Assembly (NCBI GenBank): GCA_029838215.1 | Contig: JALGVI010000016.1 | Location: 1 to 43,381 of the forward strand | DNA: 43,381 nucleotides | Direction: 5' to 3' | DNA from: Candidatus Helarchaeota archaeon | GTDB taxonomy: Archaea; Asgardarchaeota; Lokiarchaeia; Helarchaeales; RDOG01 | Shown: piece by piece, positions 1 to 7,438 of the stretch | How the letters are laid out: each line of letters starts with the position of its first letter | Numbering within the stretch: position 1 is the first letter of the stretch | Position numbers and translations under genes: made by a program | Notes under the pieces: model-generated | Seen by the model: the letters and a program-made list of their open reading frames with translations, nothing else | The model's database searches: none | What the model was told of the DNA's origin: nothing

Positions 1-450
1 GGAATCCAAGATCATTATTATTTTTTGAAATGCATGCGTGATTTCCCGAATGGAACTGAAAAATTGGTGTTGCGTCAAGCCATCTAGAAATATTCGATCA
101 ACTATGGTGAAGAGTTTCCGATCTTTAGGGTGAAAAGCCACGTCCAGAGGTCGCGTGATTATATAATTCATGACTTCAGTCCGAAACGTCAAGAATTTTG
201 CAGGCGATTTATTCAGCACGGAGAGATGTTGTGGACTTATCGTTACTTGGCAAGATACTATGATAAATGAGCGATCGTTTGGTTTTATTACCTGTAATTG
301 CAATTTGGTTGGTAATTTGATGAGAACTATGAATTCATTTGCGGGATTTGTCAATTTCTTGTCAAATATTCCTTCTTCTTGAGTCCATCTCTTTATCGAA
401 TCATACAAATCTTTTACGTCCTTTGGCATGAACCGCCACTCTCTCGTCAT
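1..450 (-). CDS. DUF2299-like hypothetical protein, cut by the left window edge
   Basis: Reading the minus strand from an ATG at 448-450 gives 150 codons without a stop, so the gene runs off the left edge and its C-terminus is missing. The frame stays open upstream of this ATG for about 35 codons but offers no ATG, GTG or TTG. The product starts MTREWRFMPKDVKDLYDSI and continues with an amphipathic helix ending in QEEG, then alternating strands (EFIVLIKLP, LQLQVIKP, SFIIVSCQVTIS) and a helix-rich part. This layout resembles archaeal DUF2299 proteins, which have a secretion-chaperone-like fold; that match is from memory and tentative. It lies 71 bases downstream of the longin-Roadblock gene on the same strand and is probably co-transcribed. 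The molecular function is unknown. Confidence 0.6.
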   Translation of the reverse strand, partial: MTREWRFMPKDVKDLYDSIKRWTQEEGIFDKKLTNPANEFIVLIKLPTKLQLQVIKPNDRSFIIVSCQVTISPQHLSVLNKSPAKFLTFRTEVMNYIITRPLDVAFHPKDRKLFTIVDRIFLDGLTQHQFFSSIREITHAFQKIIMILDS

Positions 451-521
451 TAATAAACCATCAGATAAAAAAACTAATGGTACGGAATGATCACGCGATT
501 TAAAACGTGAATTTGAATTGA

Positions 522-1262
522 TTACTTGAGATAATAAGAGATTTTTTCAATCTTTTTCGAGCATTCTTCAATTATTAACTCGGCCATTCCCAATGGTGTT
601 CCCTTCCTAAATAGAATCGCCAACACGAGTTTCCAAAAACCTACAAGGACGATGGTTTTGGATTCCATTTCATAAATCATTTTTTTTATGGAATGCGCAC
701 GAGCTTCGTGGTGAACTTCTATGTGTTTTACAACTGAAAGTAAAACTTCAGCATTCAAGTAACTTATGATTGGAGACCCTGTTTCCGTTAAGAGAGCACT
801 TCCCTTAACTTCGTTCATTTCGTTTAATGAATGCAGGAGCTTCTGAAATTCTTCTCGAGATTCAATTTCTCCAAAAATTTCTTTTTTCTCAAAAATTTCG
901 TCAATGGCAGGTCCGATTTCGTGGAATAGCTTGATATTACCGTCCCACGTTTCATACCAATTTTCACCAAAGTTCTTCAAGAAAACATCACGCAATTTAA
1001 TGAGATTTTCACGCACGGATGAGATTGCTGCCGAGCTATCAACCAATGCAACAAGAATCAAATTCTTGGCGCGGTGAATCACAAACCTTTTCTTAGTCAT
1101 GTCAAGAATATCTAAATGTTCATTTACAACTTCTTTTGTAAATTGAATCAGGGCGGAAAAGAAACCGGTTATCAAATCAGTATCAAATTTTCTATGGTCA
1201 AATGGCTTATGAAAAACACAAAGTCCCGATGAATCGAGAATCCAGATATCGTAATAAACCAA
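522..1262 (-). CDS. Longin-like plus Roadblock/LC7-like two-domain protein
   Basis: This 246-residue soluble protein begins with a longin-like half: a strand (YDIWILDSSGLCVFHK), a second strand and a long helix (about residues 1-130). The last 90 residues look like a Roadblock/LC7 domain: KGSALLTETGSPIISYL is the typical first strand and hairpin, followed by a helix, then a second hairpin (KTIVLVGFWKLVLAILF) and a C-terminal helix. Both folds act in known systems as platforms for small GTPases, and Asgard archaea are rich in them. I infer a GTPase-regulator or scaffold role; no catalytic motif is visible. Neighbouring V4R and Roadblock genes on the same strand support a signalling cluster. 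The 279 bases upstream hold no gene I can support. An Asgard-specific family outside Pfam longin is also possible. Confidence 0.6.
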   Translation of the reverse strand: MVYYDIWILDSSGLCVFHKPFDHRKFDTDLITGFFSALIQFTKEVVNEHLDILDMTKKRFVIHRAKNLILVALVDSSAAISSVRENLIKLRDVFLKNFGENWYETWDGNIKLFHEIGPAIDEIFEKKEIFGEIESREEFQKLLHSLNEMNEVKGSALLTETGSPIISYLNAEVLLSVVKHIEVHHEARAHSIKKMIYEMESKTIVLVGFWKLVLAILFRKGTPLGMAELIIEECSKKIEKISYYLK

Positions 1263-1541
1263 GATTGAACGACCTGCTAAAAGATGGATATGCTTTTTTT
1301 GATAAATATATCTAAAATTTGATTTTTAATTCTTTGGTCTGTCTGTCTTGTGGCATATTAAGAATTTGAAAATGCAAAAATTAAAAAAAAACTCAATTTC
1401 GCGGAAAAGCAAAGCAAGTTTGTTACCTGAATCAAGAAGAAGAAGAATTTAGTCATTTATATCTTGGAGCTTTCATTAAGTGAATATATTAGGAAATTTC
1501 AGGAGCGTGTTAAGAAATAAGAAAAAGATGGAAATTATATG

Positions 1542-2003
1542 TTAGGATAAGTGAATTATAAATTCACAACAGGGTTTGCCTTCAGCTTTCAAGGTGATTT
1601 TCTCGAGCTCGGCTTTTCCAAAAGCAGTTTTCGCAGCGGTTTCTATCAATCCTTCAGTATAGGTACAATAAAATTGATGTGAGATATCCATATCAGCAGA
1701 TTCGAATGGGCACACATTGAGCTTCACGCGAACATCATTACCTTCGGCGGTCAATTCGGCACCTCCTTCACCCAAGACGGGTTCAAGAACATCATTAACA
1801 AGAGCCTCAGAAAAATTACTTGGAGTCCAATTGTCGATTTTAAACTTCTTTTTCATGCGCTCAACAACATTAGTTCCTATTCGTTCACCTATCAATCGAT
1901 ACACAGTTCTAATGGTTTCAGGACCCATTATATTATTCATTTCCTGTATGCTCATCTTGAAAATGCTTGAGATGAACTTCAGTTTTTTAATATCCTCTGA
2001 CAT
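1542..2003 (-). CDS. V4R-domain (4-vinyl reductase/hydrocarbon-binding) small protein
   Basis: The product has 153 residues. Helices at the N-terminus (including GPETIRTVYRLIGERIGTN) are followed by an alpha/beta half with the V4R signature: a conserved Cys-Pro (C98), FYCTYTEGLIETAAK (C113) and a C-terminal GKPCCEFIIH (C145, C146). V4R domains bind small hydrophobic molecules or metal and occur in sensory proteins and in protochlorophyllide-reductase accessory factors. I chose the ATG at 2001-2003 because GAGG sits seven bases upstream; a TTG two codons earlier is the alternative. It follows the Roadblock gene by 18 bases, so the two are probably one transcript. A ligand-sensing role feeding the Roadblock partners is an inference. 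Confidence 0.75.
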   Translation of the reverse strand: MSEDIKKLKFISSIFKMSIQEMNNIMGPETIRTVYRLIGERIGTNVVERMKKKFKIDNWTPSNFSEALVNDVLEPVLGEGGAELTAEGNDVRVKLNVCPFESADMDISHQFYCTYTEGLIETAAKTAFGKAELEKITLKAEGKPCCEFIIHLS

Positions 2004-2021
2004 TTTCAAACCTCATCGATT

Positions 2022-2405
2022 TCAACCTGATTCAAAGATTTCTTTTATCTTTAAAACGGCATCCTCCATTTCTAATGTTACTAGTCCAACATTTGGGTTT
2101 GAACTCGTTATTACAACCAAAATGACCTTTCCCGCCTCCTGTAGAAACATGTCGCCTTTGGAAATCGTAAGATGTAGCCCCTGAAATATGCCCTGATCAA
2201 ATAAAGATTCACCAGTACGCTTTGACGTTCCAAGTAGTGCTGCAGACATGGCAGCAATCATTCGCTCGCTGGCTTCGTTTGGTAAAGCCGAAACAACCAA
2301 TAAACCATTTGTACGAATTATGGCAGATCCCTTGATATCGGAAACTTTACTTTCCAAATCATTCAAGATAATCTTCGCATTTTCTATTTTCGATATGAAA
2401 ATCAC
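2022..2405 (-). CDS. Roadblock/LC7 (MglB-like) domain protein
   Basis: This 127-residue single-domain protein has the Roadblock layout: N-terminal helix, hairpin (KGSAIIRTNGLLVVSALP), the ERMIAAMSAALLGTSKR helix typical of the MglB family, a second hairpin (HLTISKGDMFLQEAGKVILVVIT) and a C-terminal helix. The family binds Ras-like GTPases, acting as a GTPase-activating or scaffolding subunit, as in MglB and Ragulator; Asgard genomes carry many copies. The start codon is GTG (2403-2405), with an AGGG-type ribosome site just upstream. It is the first gene of a minus-strand group with V4R, longin-Roadblock and DUF2299-like genes. No small GTPase gene lies in the window, so the partner must be encoded elsewhere. 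Confidence 0.85.
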   Translation of the reverse strand: MIFISKIENAKIILNDLESKVSDIKGSAIIRTNGLLVVSALPNEASERMIAAMSAALLGTSKRTGESLFDQGIFQGLHLTISKGDMFLQEAGKVILVVITSSNPNVGLVTLEMEDAVLKIKEIFESG

Positions 2406-2519
2406 GCCCTTTTAAATGGGTTTTTTTTGTCTAAAGGGAATTTATTTTCGATTTCATTTTTATCGTTATAAAATAGGATTTTAAGTTTTTGTTTTAGGGA
2501 TACAATCATTGCGAATTTC

Positions 2520-3542
2520 TCAAAAAATTAAAAGTAAAAATAATAAAGGAATTGCAAGGAGTGACGTGCAAATCGGAGTTATTAGGTTATCATCATAGTA
2601 AGGTTTAGAATGTCTTGCGAGACTTTCAAAAAAGGCAGCAATTCCAGCTAAAAATATTGAATAAACAACATATAGTGGAAAAGGAAGGCTTGGTGCAAGT
2701 ATTAACACCATTGTCAAGGGAGACAGTCCGATCAATGCAATGATTAAACCCGCACCGAAAAAGCAAAGACTGCCTTCAAGAGATTTTTCCCTGTTTTGGA
2801 TTAATTTATGCTTTCCGTATTTTTTCCCGCCGTAATAAGCACAAGTATCGCCAATGCCCCATGTCAAGATTATCACCAAATACAACATTGAAATTAAACC
2901 GGGTGAATTAAAAACGTCCAAAAAAAGAACGGCGATCAAGAGCACGACTGCTGATGAAAATAACGCCATGAAAGAAGGCATGTACATTTCACCCGGATTG
3001 ACTTGTCTTCCAAGAGCATTAAAAGTATCCGTGAAATACGTTTTCTTCCCGATTTTCACGTAGATGAGTTCGTGTGCCAAAAAAGCACCCGCCAATCCAA
3101 AAACTACAAAAATTCCCAACCAATGACCGCAGATCGCCACGAGAAAAACGACTACGACTCCAGATATAATATTGAATAACTTCCGAGAGAAAGTCCGCAC
3201 TTCTTTATCCTTTCCTTCGACAGACTTCTTTCGTTTTTCACCGATAATGATGAGTATTGCAAGGAGAATATCGAGAAATAAAATCGAAAATAACACGAAG
3301 AAAGGGTTCACGCGAGATAGTCCAAGAAACAAGCTGCAAAGAATCGTAACGTTGGGAATGGATAATAAAATGGCAGACCAAAGAAAAGACTTCTCTTCTT
3401 CCATGATGAGAACCTTCAGCAAAATTGATTTTAACCGATCACGTGTGAATTGATGCCTTCGTGAAGAAGGATTTAATAAATCTACGTAAAAATCATGATA
3501 AGTATGGATCTTCAAAGATTTAAGAGCGATCATCACGACCAT
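2520..3542 (-). CDS. Dolichol kinase/phytol kinase/CTP-transferase-like membrane protein
   Basis: This 340-residue polytopic membrane protein has about eight hydrophobic segments. Near residue 225 it carries GDTCAYYGGKKYGKHKL, then NREKSLEGSLCFFGAG, and near the end FFESLARHSKPYYDDNLITP. This set (GD..a..GkkyGkh, KSleGs, DDNl..P) is the signature of the SEC59/dolichol kinase, phytol kinase and CTP-dependent diacylglycerol kinase superfamily. It probably phosphorylates a polyprenol or isoprenoid lipid with CTP, for glycan carrier recycling or lipid synthesis; the substrate cannot be read from sequence. The first 46 residues are hydrophilic and not typical, and an internal ATG before EEEKSFLW has an AAGG upstream, so the true start may be there. 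It sits 72 bases downstream of hppA on the same strand. Confidence 0.75.
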   Translation of the reverse strand: MVVMIALKSLKIHTYHDFYVDLLNPSSRRHQFTRDRLKSILLKVLIMEEEKSFLWSAILLSIPNVTILCSLFLGLSRVNPFFVLFSILFLDILLAILIIIGEKRKKSVEGKDKEVRTFSRKLFNIISGVVVVFLVAICGHWLGIFVVFGLAGAFLAHELIYVKIGKKTYFTDTFNALGRQVNPGEMYMPSFMALFSSAVVLLIAVLFLDVFNSPGLISMLYLVIILTWGIGDTCAYYGGKKYGKHKLIQNREKSLEGSLCFFGAGLIIALIGLSPLTMVLILAPSLPFPLYVVYSIFLAGIAAFFESLARHSKPYYDDNLITPICTSLLAIPLLFLLLIF

Positions 3543-3578
3543 GAATCGCTAAGAATGATTAGTAATTGATTTTAAGTT

Positions 3579-3610
3579 CAAGAAAAATAAAAATGAAAAT
3601 AAAAAGAGAC
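3579..3610 (-). terminator. T-rich terminator-like tract after hppA
   Basis: On the minus strand, just after the hppA stop codon, there are three T-runs of four to five bases each (CTTTTTATTTTCATTTTTATTTTTC pattern, positions 3579-3606). Archaeal termination needs only such oligo-T tracts. The next gene starts soon after, so read-through is possible. Confidence 0.35.
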
Positions 3611-3614
3611 GATA

Positions 3615-5819
3615 TTAGAAGACAGATGTAACAATCAAGAACAATGGCAGGAATACGGGAAAGAATGTAAGTGCCATATTGTTGATCGTAGTGACAAAGC
3701 TGCTCAAGGCGGCTCCCGCAGTGTCTTTCATCGGATCGCCGACAGTATCGCCGATTATCGTGCTTTTGTGGAGTTCGGTTCCTTTTAGACCCTGTGAAGA
3801 CACGTATTTCTTCGCGTTGTCAAAAGCAGCCCCACCCACGTTTAAAAAGATGCCCATTCCGCCGGCAGTAAATGTCGCAACAATCAAAAACGCAGCCACC
3901 GTATAAGGTCCGAGAATAACCCCAACAAGGATGGGCATGGCAACAACGAGAACGCCGGGAGCAATCATTGCCTTTAGGGAGGAAATACTACTAATATCCA
4001 CGCATCGAGCATAATCGGGTAATTCAGTTCCATCCATTATTCCCGGTTTTTCTCTGAATTGTCTGCGGACTTCATCAATGACTACGGAAGCAGTTTCGCC
4101 TGCTGATCGCAAAAGCATGCTGACGAAAAGAAACACTATTATGACCCCGAGAATGCCGCCGATAGCAATGGTCGGAATTCCAAGATTTATCCCTGTTGCC
4201 GCATAAATTGGAAACCTGGATTCTTCATCCTTTAATAATTCGAGATAGGCATTAATCACGACAAAGCCGATCGTCATTCCCGATATGATAGAGAATCCCT
4301 TTGTCAAGGATTTAGTTGAATTTCCAGTTGCATCGAGCAGATCCACGCGTTCTTCCACTTCGTCCGAAACGCCTGACATTTCTGCTACCGAGCCAGCATT
4401 GTCAGAAATGGGACCGAATCCATCCATACTTAGGATGATTCCCGTTCCTGAAGTCATTCCCATGCTCATCAACACGATCCCAAATATTCCGCCGAAAGCC
4501 CAAGAAATCGGTGCAATCGATGTTGCTGCAAATGCCATTCCGCAAGCATAAGAGCCTCCAATCAAAACGGTTATTATTAATAATGGAACAAACGGAGCTT
4601 CCATTCCTTTGGAGAGCCCTGCAATTATATTTGTAGCAGTTCCAGTCTTTGCCTGCTCGACAATATCATACGTTACTTTTCCATCCCGAGCGGTATAATA
4701 GTTCACGCAATAACCAATGATGATATTTGCAAGAATCCCAAAAATGCCCGCAAAGATCAGGAAAATATTTTGAAAGAGAATTGAAACAATGATAACGAAA
4801 AATGCTCCAATCGCAAAGCTACTAATGTTTAATCCTCTATTGAGAACTTTCCACGTATCTTTTGTTTCCTTTGCATTCACGATGTAATAATAGCCGCCAA
4901 TTGTGGCGAACGTTGCGAATGCTCGAATTAGAAATGGAAAGAAAATGATATAAATGGGAAAATGATTAGGAGCAAGCAGGACCAAGCTTGAAGCCATTAT
5001 CATTGATGATACCAATTCGCTCGTTAATGTCTCGTACAGATCTGCACTTCGTCCTGCACAATCACCCACGTTATCACCCACGGCATCAGCAATGACAGCA
5101 GGATTCCTAGGATCATCTTCAGGGATGTCTTTTTCAAGTTTACCGACAATATCAGCTCCAATATCAGCACCTTTTGTGAAAATGCCACCTCCTAACTGAA
5201 TGATAACACTGGCAAACGAAGATCCAAAACCGCATCCGGCAATGACTTTAAACAATTCACCATAGAAAACGTTAGGAACGCGGAGATCAATTGTAGTAAA
5301 GGGAATGATGGGCATGAATTGTTGCATGAAAACAAAAAGATTAGAGAATGCCACGTAGGTTATGAAGATTTGGATGACATTTACACCAAACACGATGAGC
5401 CCCATTATCGTGCCTCCCTTAAACGCAGTACGGAAGGCAGATTTGAGATCGGTATGGGCAGCTTGAGTGACACGGGCATTAGTCCTTGTTGCCACGTCCA
5501 TTCCAATGAATGCCGCAGCCATGCTAGTTATTGTACCAATTGAATAAGTAATTGCAACGAAAGGACTGAGTCCTACAAAACTTCCAAAAAACAATATCAC
5601 TAGAGCAATGATTAATGCAATGATACCAATGGTCTTGAATTGCCGTTTCATATATGCCTTGGCACCGGTTCGGATGTAAGAATAAATTTGAGTCATTCTC
5701 TCGGTGCCTGTAGATATTTTTCGAGTTTGATTCCAAATATGAAGGGCAAAAATGATAGCAACAATACCACCAATAGAACCAATGGTCAGAAATACCATAG
5801 AAACGATAATTTCAAACAC
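3615..5819 (-). CDS. hppA: Membrane-bound pyrophosphatase, K+-independent H+-pumping type
   Basis: This 734-residue integral membrane enzyme with about 16 hydrophobic segments couples pyrophosphate hydrolysis to ion export. The catalytic region (residues 219-262) has the family motifs DIGADIVGKLEKD, AVGDNVGDCAGRSADLYE, and near the C-terminus GDTVGDPMKDTAGA. The determinant stretch is GNSTKSLTKG: lysine 503 replaces the alanine of K+-dependent enzymes and T506 also fits the K+-independent class. Established work ties these positions to K+ independence, and such enzymes usually pump protons. The start is GTG (5817-5819), with GGTGA seven bases upstream. Upstream lies a duplicated promoter-like element. 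It supplies ion-motive force from waste pyrophosphate of biosynthesis; H+ versus Na+ specificity is inferred. Confidence 0.96.
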   Translation of the reverse strand: MFEIIVSMVFLTIGSIGGIVAIIFALHIWNQTRKISTGTERMTQIYSYIRTGAKAYMKRQFKTIGIIALIIALVILFFGSFVGLSPFVAITYSIGTITSMAAAFIGMDVATRTNARVTQAAHTDLKSAFRTAFKGGTIMGLIVFGVNVIQIFITYVAFSNLFVFMQQFMPIIPFTTIDLRVPNVFYGELFKVIAGCGFGSSFASVIIQLGGGIFTKGADIGADIVGKLEKDIPEDDPRNPAVIADAVGDNVGDCAGRSADLYETLTSELVSSMIMASSLVLLAPNHFPIYIIFFPFLIRAFATFATIGGYYYIVNAKETKDTWKVLNRGLNISSFAIGAFFVIIVSILFQNIFLIFAGIFGILANIIIGYCVNYYTARDGKVTYDIVEQAKTGTATNIIAGLSKGMEAPFVPLLIITVLIGGSYACGMAFAATSIAPISWAFGGIFGIVLMSMGMTSGTGIILSMDGFGPISDNAGSVAEMSGVSDEVEERVDLLDATGNSTKSLTKGFSIISGMTIGFVVINAYLELLKDEESRFPIYAATGINLGIPTIAIGGILGVIIVFLFVSMLLRSAGETASVVIDEVRRQFREKPGIMDGTELPDYARCVDISSISSLKAMIAPGVLVVAMPILVGVILGPYTVAAFLIVATFTAGGMGIFLNVGGAAFDNAKKYVSSQGLKGTELHKSTIIGDTVGDPMKDTAGAALSSFVTTINNMALTFFPVFLPLFLIVTSVF

Positions 5820-6155
5820 AAGTTTTCACCAATTCTATCTTTCCGATTTTCAACAGGCTTTTCTTTCTATTAAAAGAAGTTTAACTCAGAGATCCGTGAT
5901 TCATCTCTCGATAACTATCAAACTTCCTAGATATTCCTGAATGAAGATTTCAAATTAAGCAAAATTTTACTTTCAAATTTAAAAAGGTTTTGATTAGAAT
6001 AGCGCAAAATTTAAAAAGGTTTTGCAAAATACTCGAGAATTCAGAAGCATTTTTAGGAATCAAGCCAGATTTCTCATTCAATTAAAGGCAAGAATTAGAA
6101 TCGAAAAATAAATCGGTTAGATCAATTCATGTAAAAAGAAAATGAAAGGAGGTTT
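5820..6155. other. 336-base gene-free stretch upstream of hppA
   Basis: No credible coding frame or RNA gene is seen on either strand. The stretch separates the end of the CoA-transferase gene from the hppA start, both on the minus strand. It holds a direct repeat (5975-5992 and 6007-6024) described separately, and a TATA-like CTTTTAATAGA on the minus strand near 5866-5876 that is closer to hppA. It is probably the hppA control region with a long leader. Confidence 0.5.
5975..6024 (-). promoter_or_regulatory. Duplicated 18-bp promoter-like element upstream of hppA
   Basis: The 18-base sequence AAATTTAAAAAGGTTTTG occurs exactly twice on the plus strand, at 5975-5992 and 6007-6024, offset by 32 bases. 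Read on the minus strand it is CAAAACCTTTTTAAATTT, which resembles an archaeal BRE followed by a TATA box. The copies lie about 156-205 bases upstream of the hppA GTG. Tandem promoters or a pair of regulator sites are both possible; function is inferred. Confidence 0.4.
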
Positions 6156-7349
6156 TCAAATAATTCCTTTTCGTGTTAATTCCTTGATTTTTTCGTCAGA
6201 ATAGTCCAAAAAACGACCATATATTTCAATATTATGTTCTCCCAATTTAGGCGCCTTTCGTTCCACCTTTCCCCCAGCTTCTGAAAAACGAAGGATGACA
6301 TTGGGAATGGTTGCCTTTTCAACGCCATCATCAGAAAAATCGAAGTGCGTTAATAACGTTCCACGAGCACTTAATTGAGGATGATCCCGCACTTCGTCAA
6401 CGCTTAGCACGGGAGAACAAGGGATGCGTTCTCCAGTTAATATCCCGATAATTTCATCTCGGGTTAGCGAGCTCGTCCATTCCGTTAGTATCTCATCCAA
6501 CTCTTCTATATGGTTCATCCGCTTGTGAGCATTCTTGAACCGTCTATCCCGAACTAATTCTTGACGTCGAATTATGACCATCATTTTCTTAAACTGCTTC
6601 TCAGTGACACATACGATCGCGACACGTTTTCCATCTTTCGTGGGATATTGATTATATGTCGGGAGCCACGTCAAACCACCTTTCTTGCGATTTTTTGCGA
6701 AATCCATGAACTCGCGTGCGTGGGCCCTAATATTCAGGTTGTACATCATGTCCTGCATCGATAAATCAATAAATACGCCCTTACCGGTTTTTTCGCGATA
6801 ATAGAGAGCTTGCGAAACTCCGAGTGCAATGAAATGACCAGCTGTAAGGTCGGCATACGGAATATGCGGAGCACCCTTTATTTCATTTGCATCTAACATT
6901 CCAGAGGATGCTTGTGCTATTACATCGAATGCTGGTTGTGAGCAATACTCCTCCAATCCAGTCTGTCCAAATCCAGATATGGCACCATATATCAGCTGGG
7001 GATTTAACGGTTTCAAGACGGTCTCATAATCAAGCCCCCATTTCTTCATCACTCCAGGTGTAAAATTTTCAAGTACGATATCAACGTGTTTCACCAGTTC
7101 TTTGAAAATTTCCTGACCTTCTTTATATCGCAAGTTCAACGTGATGGATTTCTTATTTCGATTGATTATGGAAAACAATGGGCTGATTTGCTTGTTAAAT
7201 AACACGAATAATCGTAACGGTTCCCCAACTCCAGGGGGTTCTATTTTTATGACTTCAGCGCCTTGATCACTTAATTGAGTTGATCCCCAGGGACCCGAAA
7301 AAAACTGCGACAAGTCGAGAACGATCAAGCCTTCAAGTATTCTGTCCAT
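6156..7349 (-). CDS. Class III (CaiB/BaiF/formyl-CoA transferase family) CoA-transferase
   Basis: This 397-residue protein, the usual family length, moves CoA between carboxylic acids. It opens with LIVLDLSQFFSGPWGSTQLSDQGAEVIKIEPPG, the family's N-terminal motif in two overlapping pieces, then NRNKKSITLNLR, LVKHVDIVLENFTPG and ISGFGQTG. The catalytic aspartate is in PYADLTAG (near residue 166), aligned to the Asp that forms the aspartyl-CoA thioester. The C-terminal half matches the family's small domain (PCSPVLSVDEVRDHPQL). The CoA acceptor and donor cannot be read. It is divergent from an LpxL-like acyltransferase 89 bases away, and the window also holds an acyl-CoA dehydrogenase and thiolase, so an acyl-CoA activation role is plausible. 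Confidence 0.93.
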   Translation of the reverse strand: MDRILEGLIVLDLSQFFSGPWGSTQLSDQGAEVIKIEPPGVGEPLRLFVLFNKQISPLFSIINRNKKSITLNLRYKEGQEIFKELVKHVDIVLENFTPGVMKKWGLDYETVLKPLNPQLIYGAISGFGQTGLEEYCSQPAFDVIAQASSGMLDANEIKGAPHIPYADLTAGHFIALGVSQALYYREKTGKGVFIDLSMQDMMYNLNIRAHAREFMDFAKNRKKGGLTWLPTYNQYPTKDGKRVAIVCVTEKQFKKMMVIIRRQELVRDRRFKNAHKRMNHIEELDEILTEWTSSLTRDEIIGILTGERIPCSPVLSVDEVRDHPQLSARGTLLTHFDFSDDGVEKATIPNVILRFSEAGGKVERKAPKLGEHNIEIYGRFLDYSDEKIKELTRKGII

Positions 7350-7438
7350 TGTTGATCACGGATAATCTTTTTTCGATAAAACAATTGAGAAATTCATCTT
7401 TTTCATTTGGTAGAGAATTTATAATTGAAAAAGTTCTA

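Noticed and set aside
1372..1452. 26-residue basic peptide on the plus strand ending RRRRI
   Set aside because: No ribosome site, very short and AT-rich; chance frames of this size are common.
1717..2184. 155-codon plus-strand open frame
   Set aside because: It lies antisense to the V4R and Roadblock genes, whose motifs are clear, and its translation has no recognisable motif and odd composition.
7280..7438. Longer N-terminus for the LpxL-like protein
   Set aside because: This part overlaps the 5' end of the divergent CoA-transferase gene and has no family similarity; a TATA-like box supports the later ATG.
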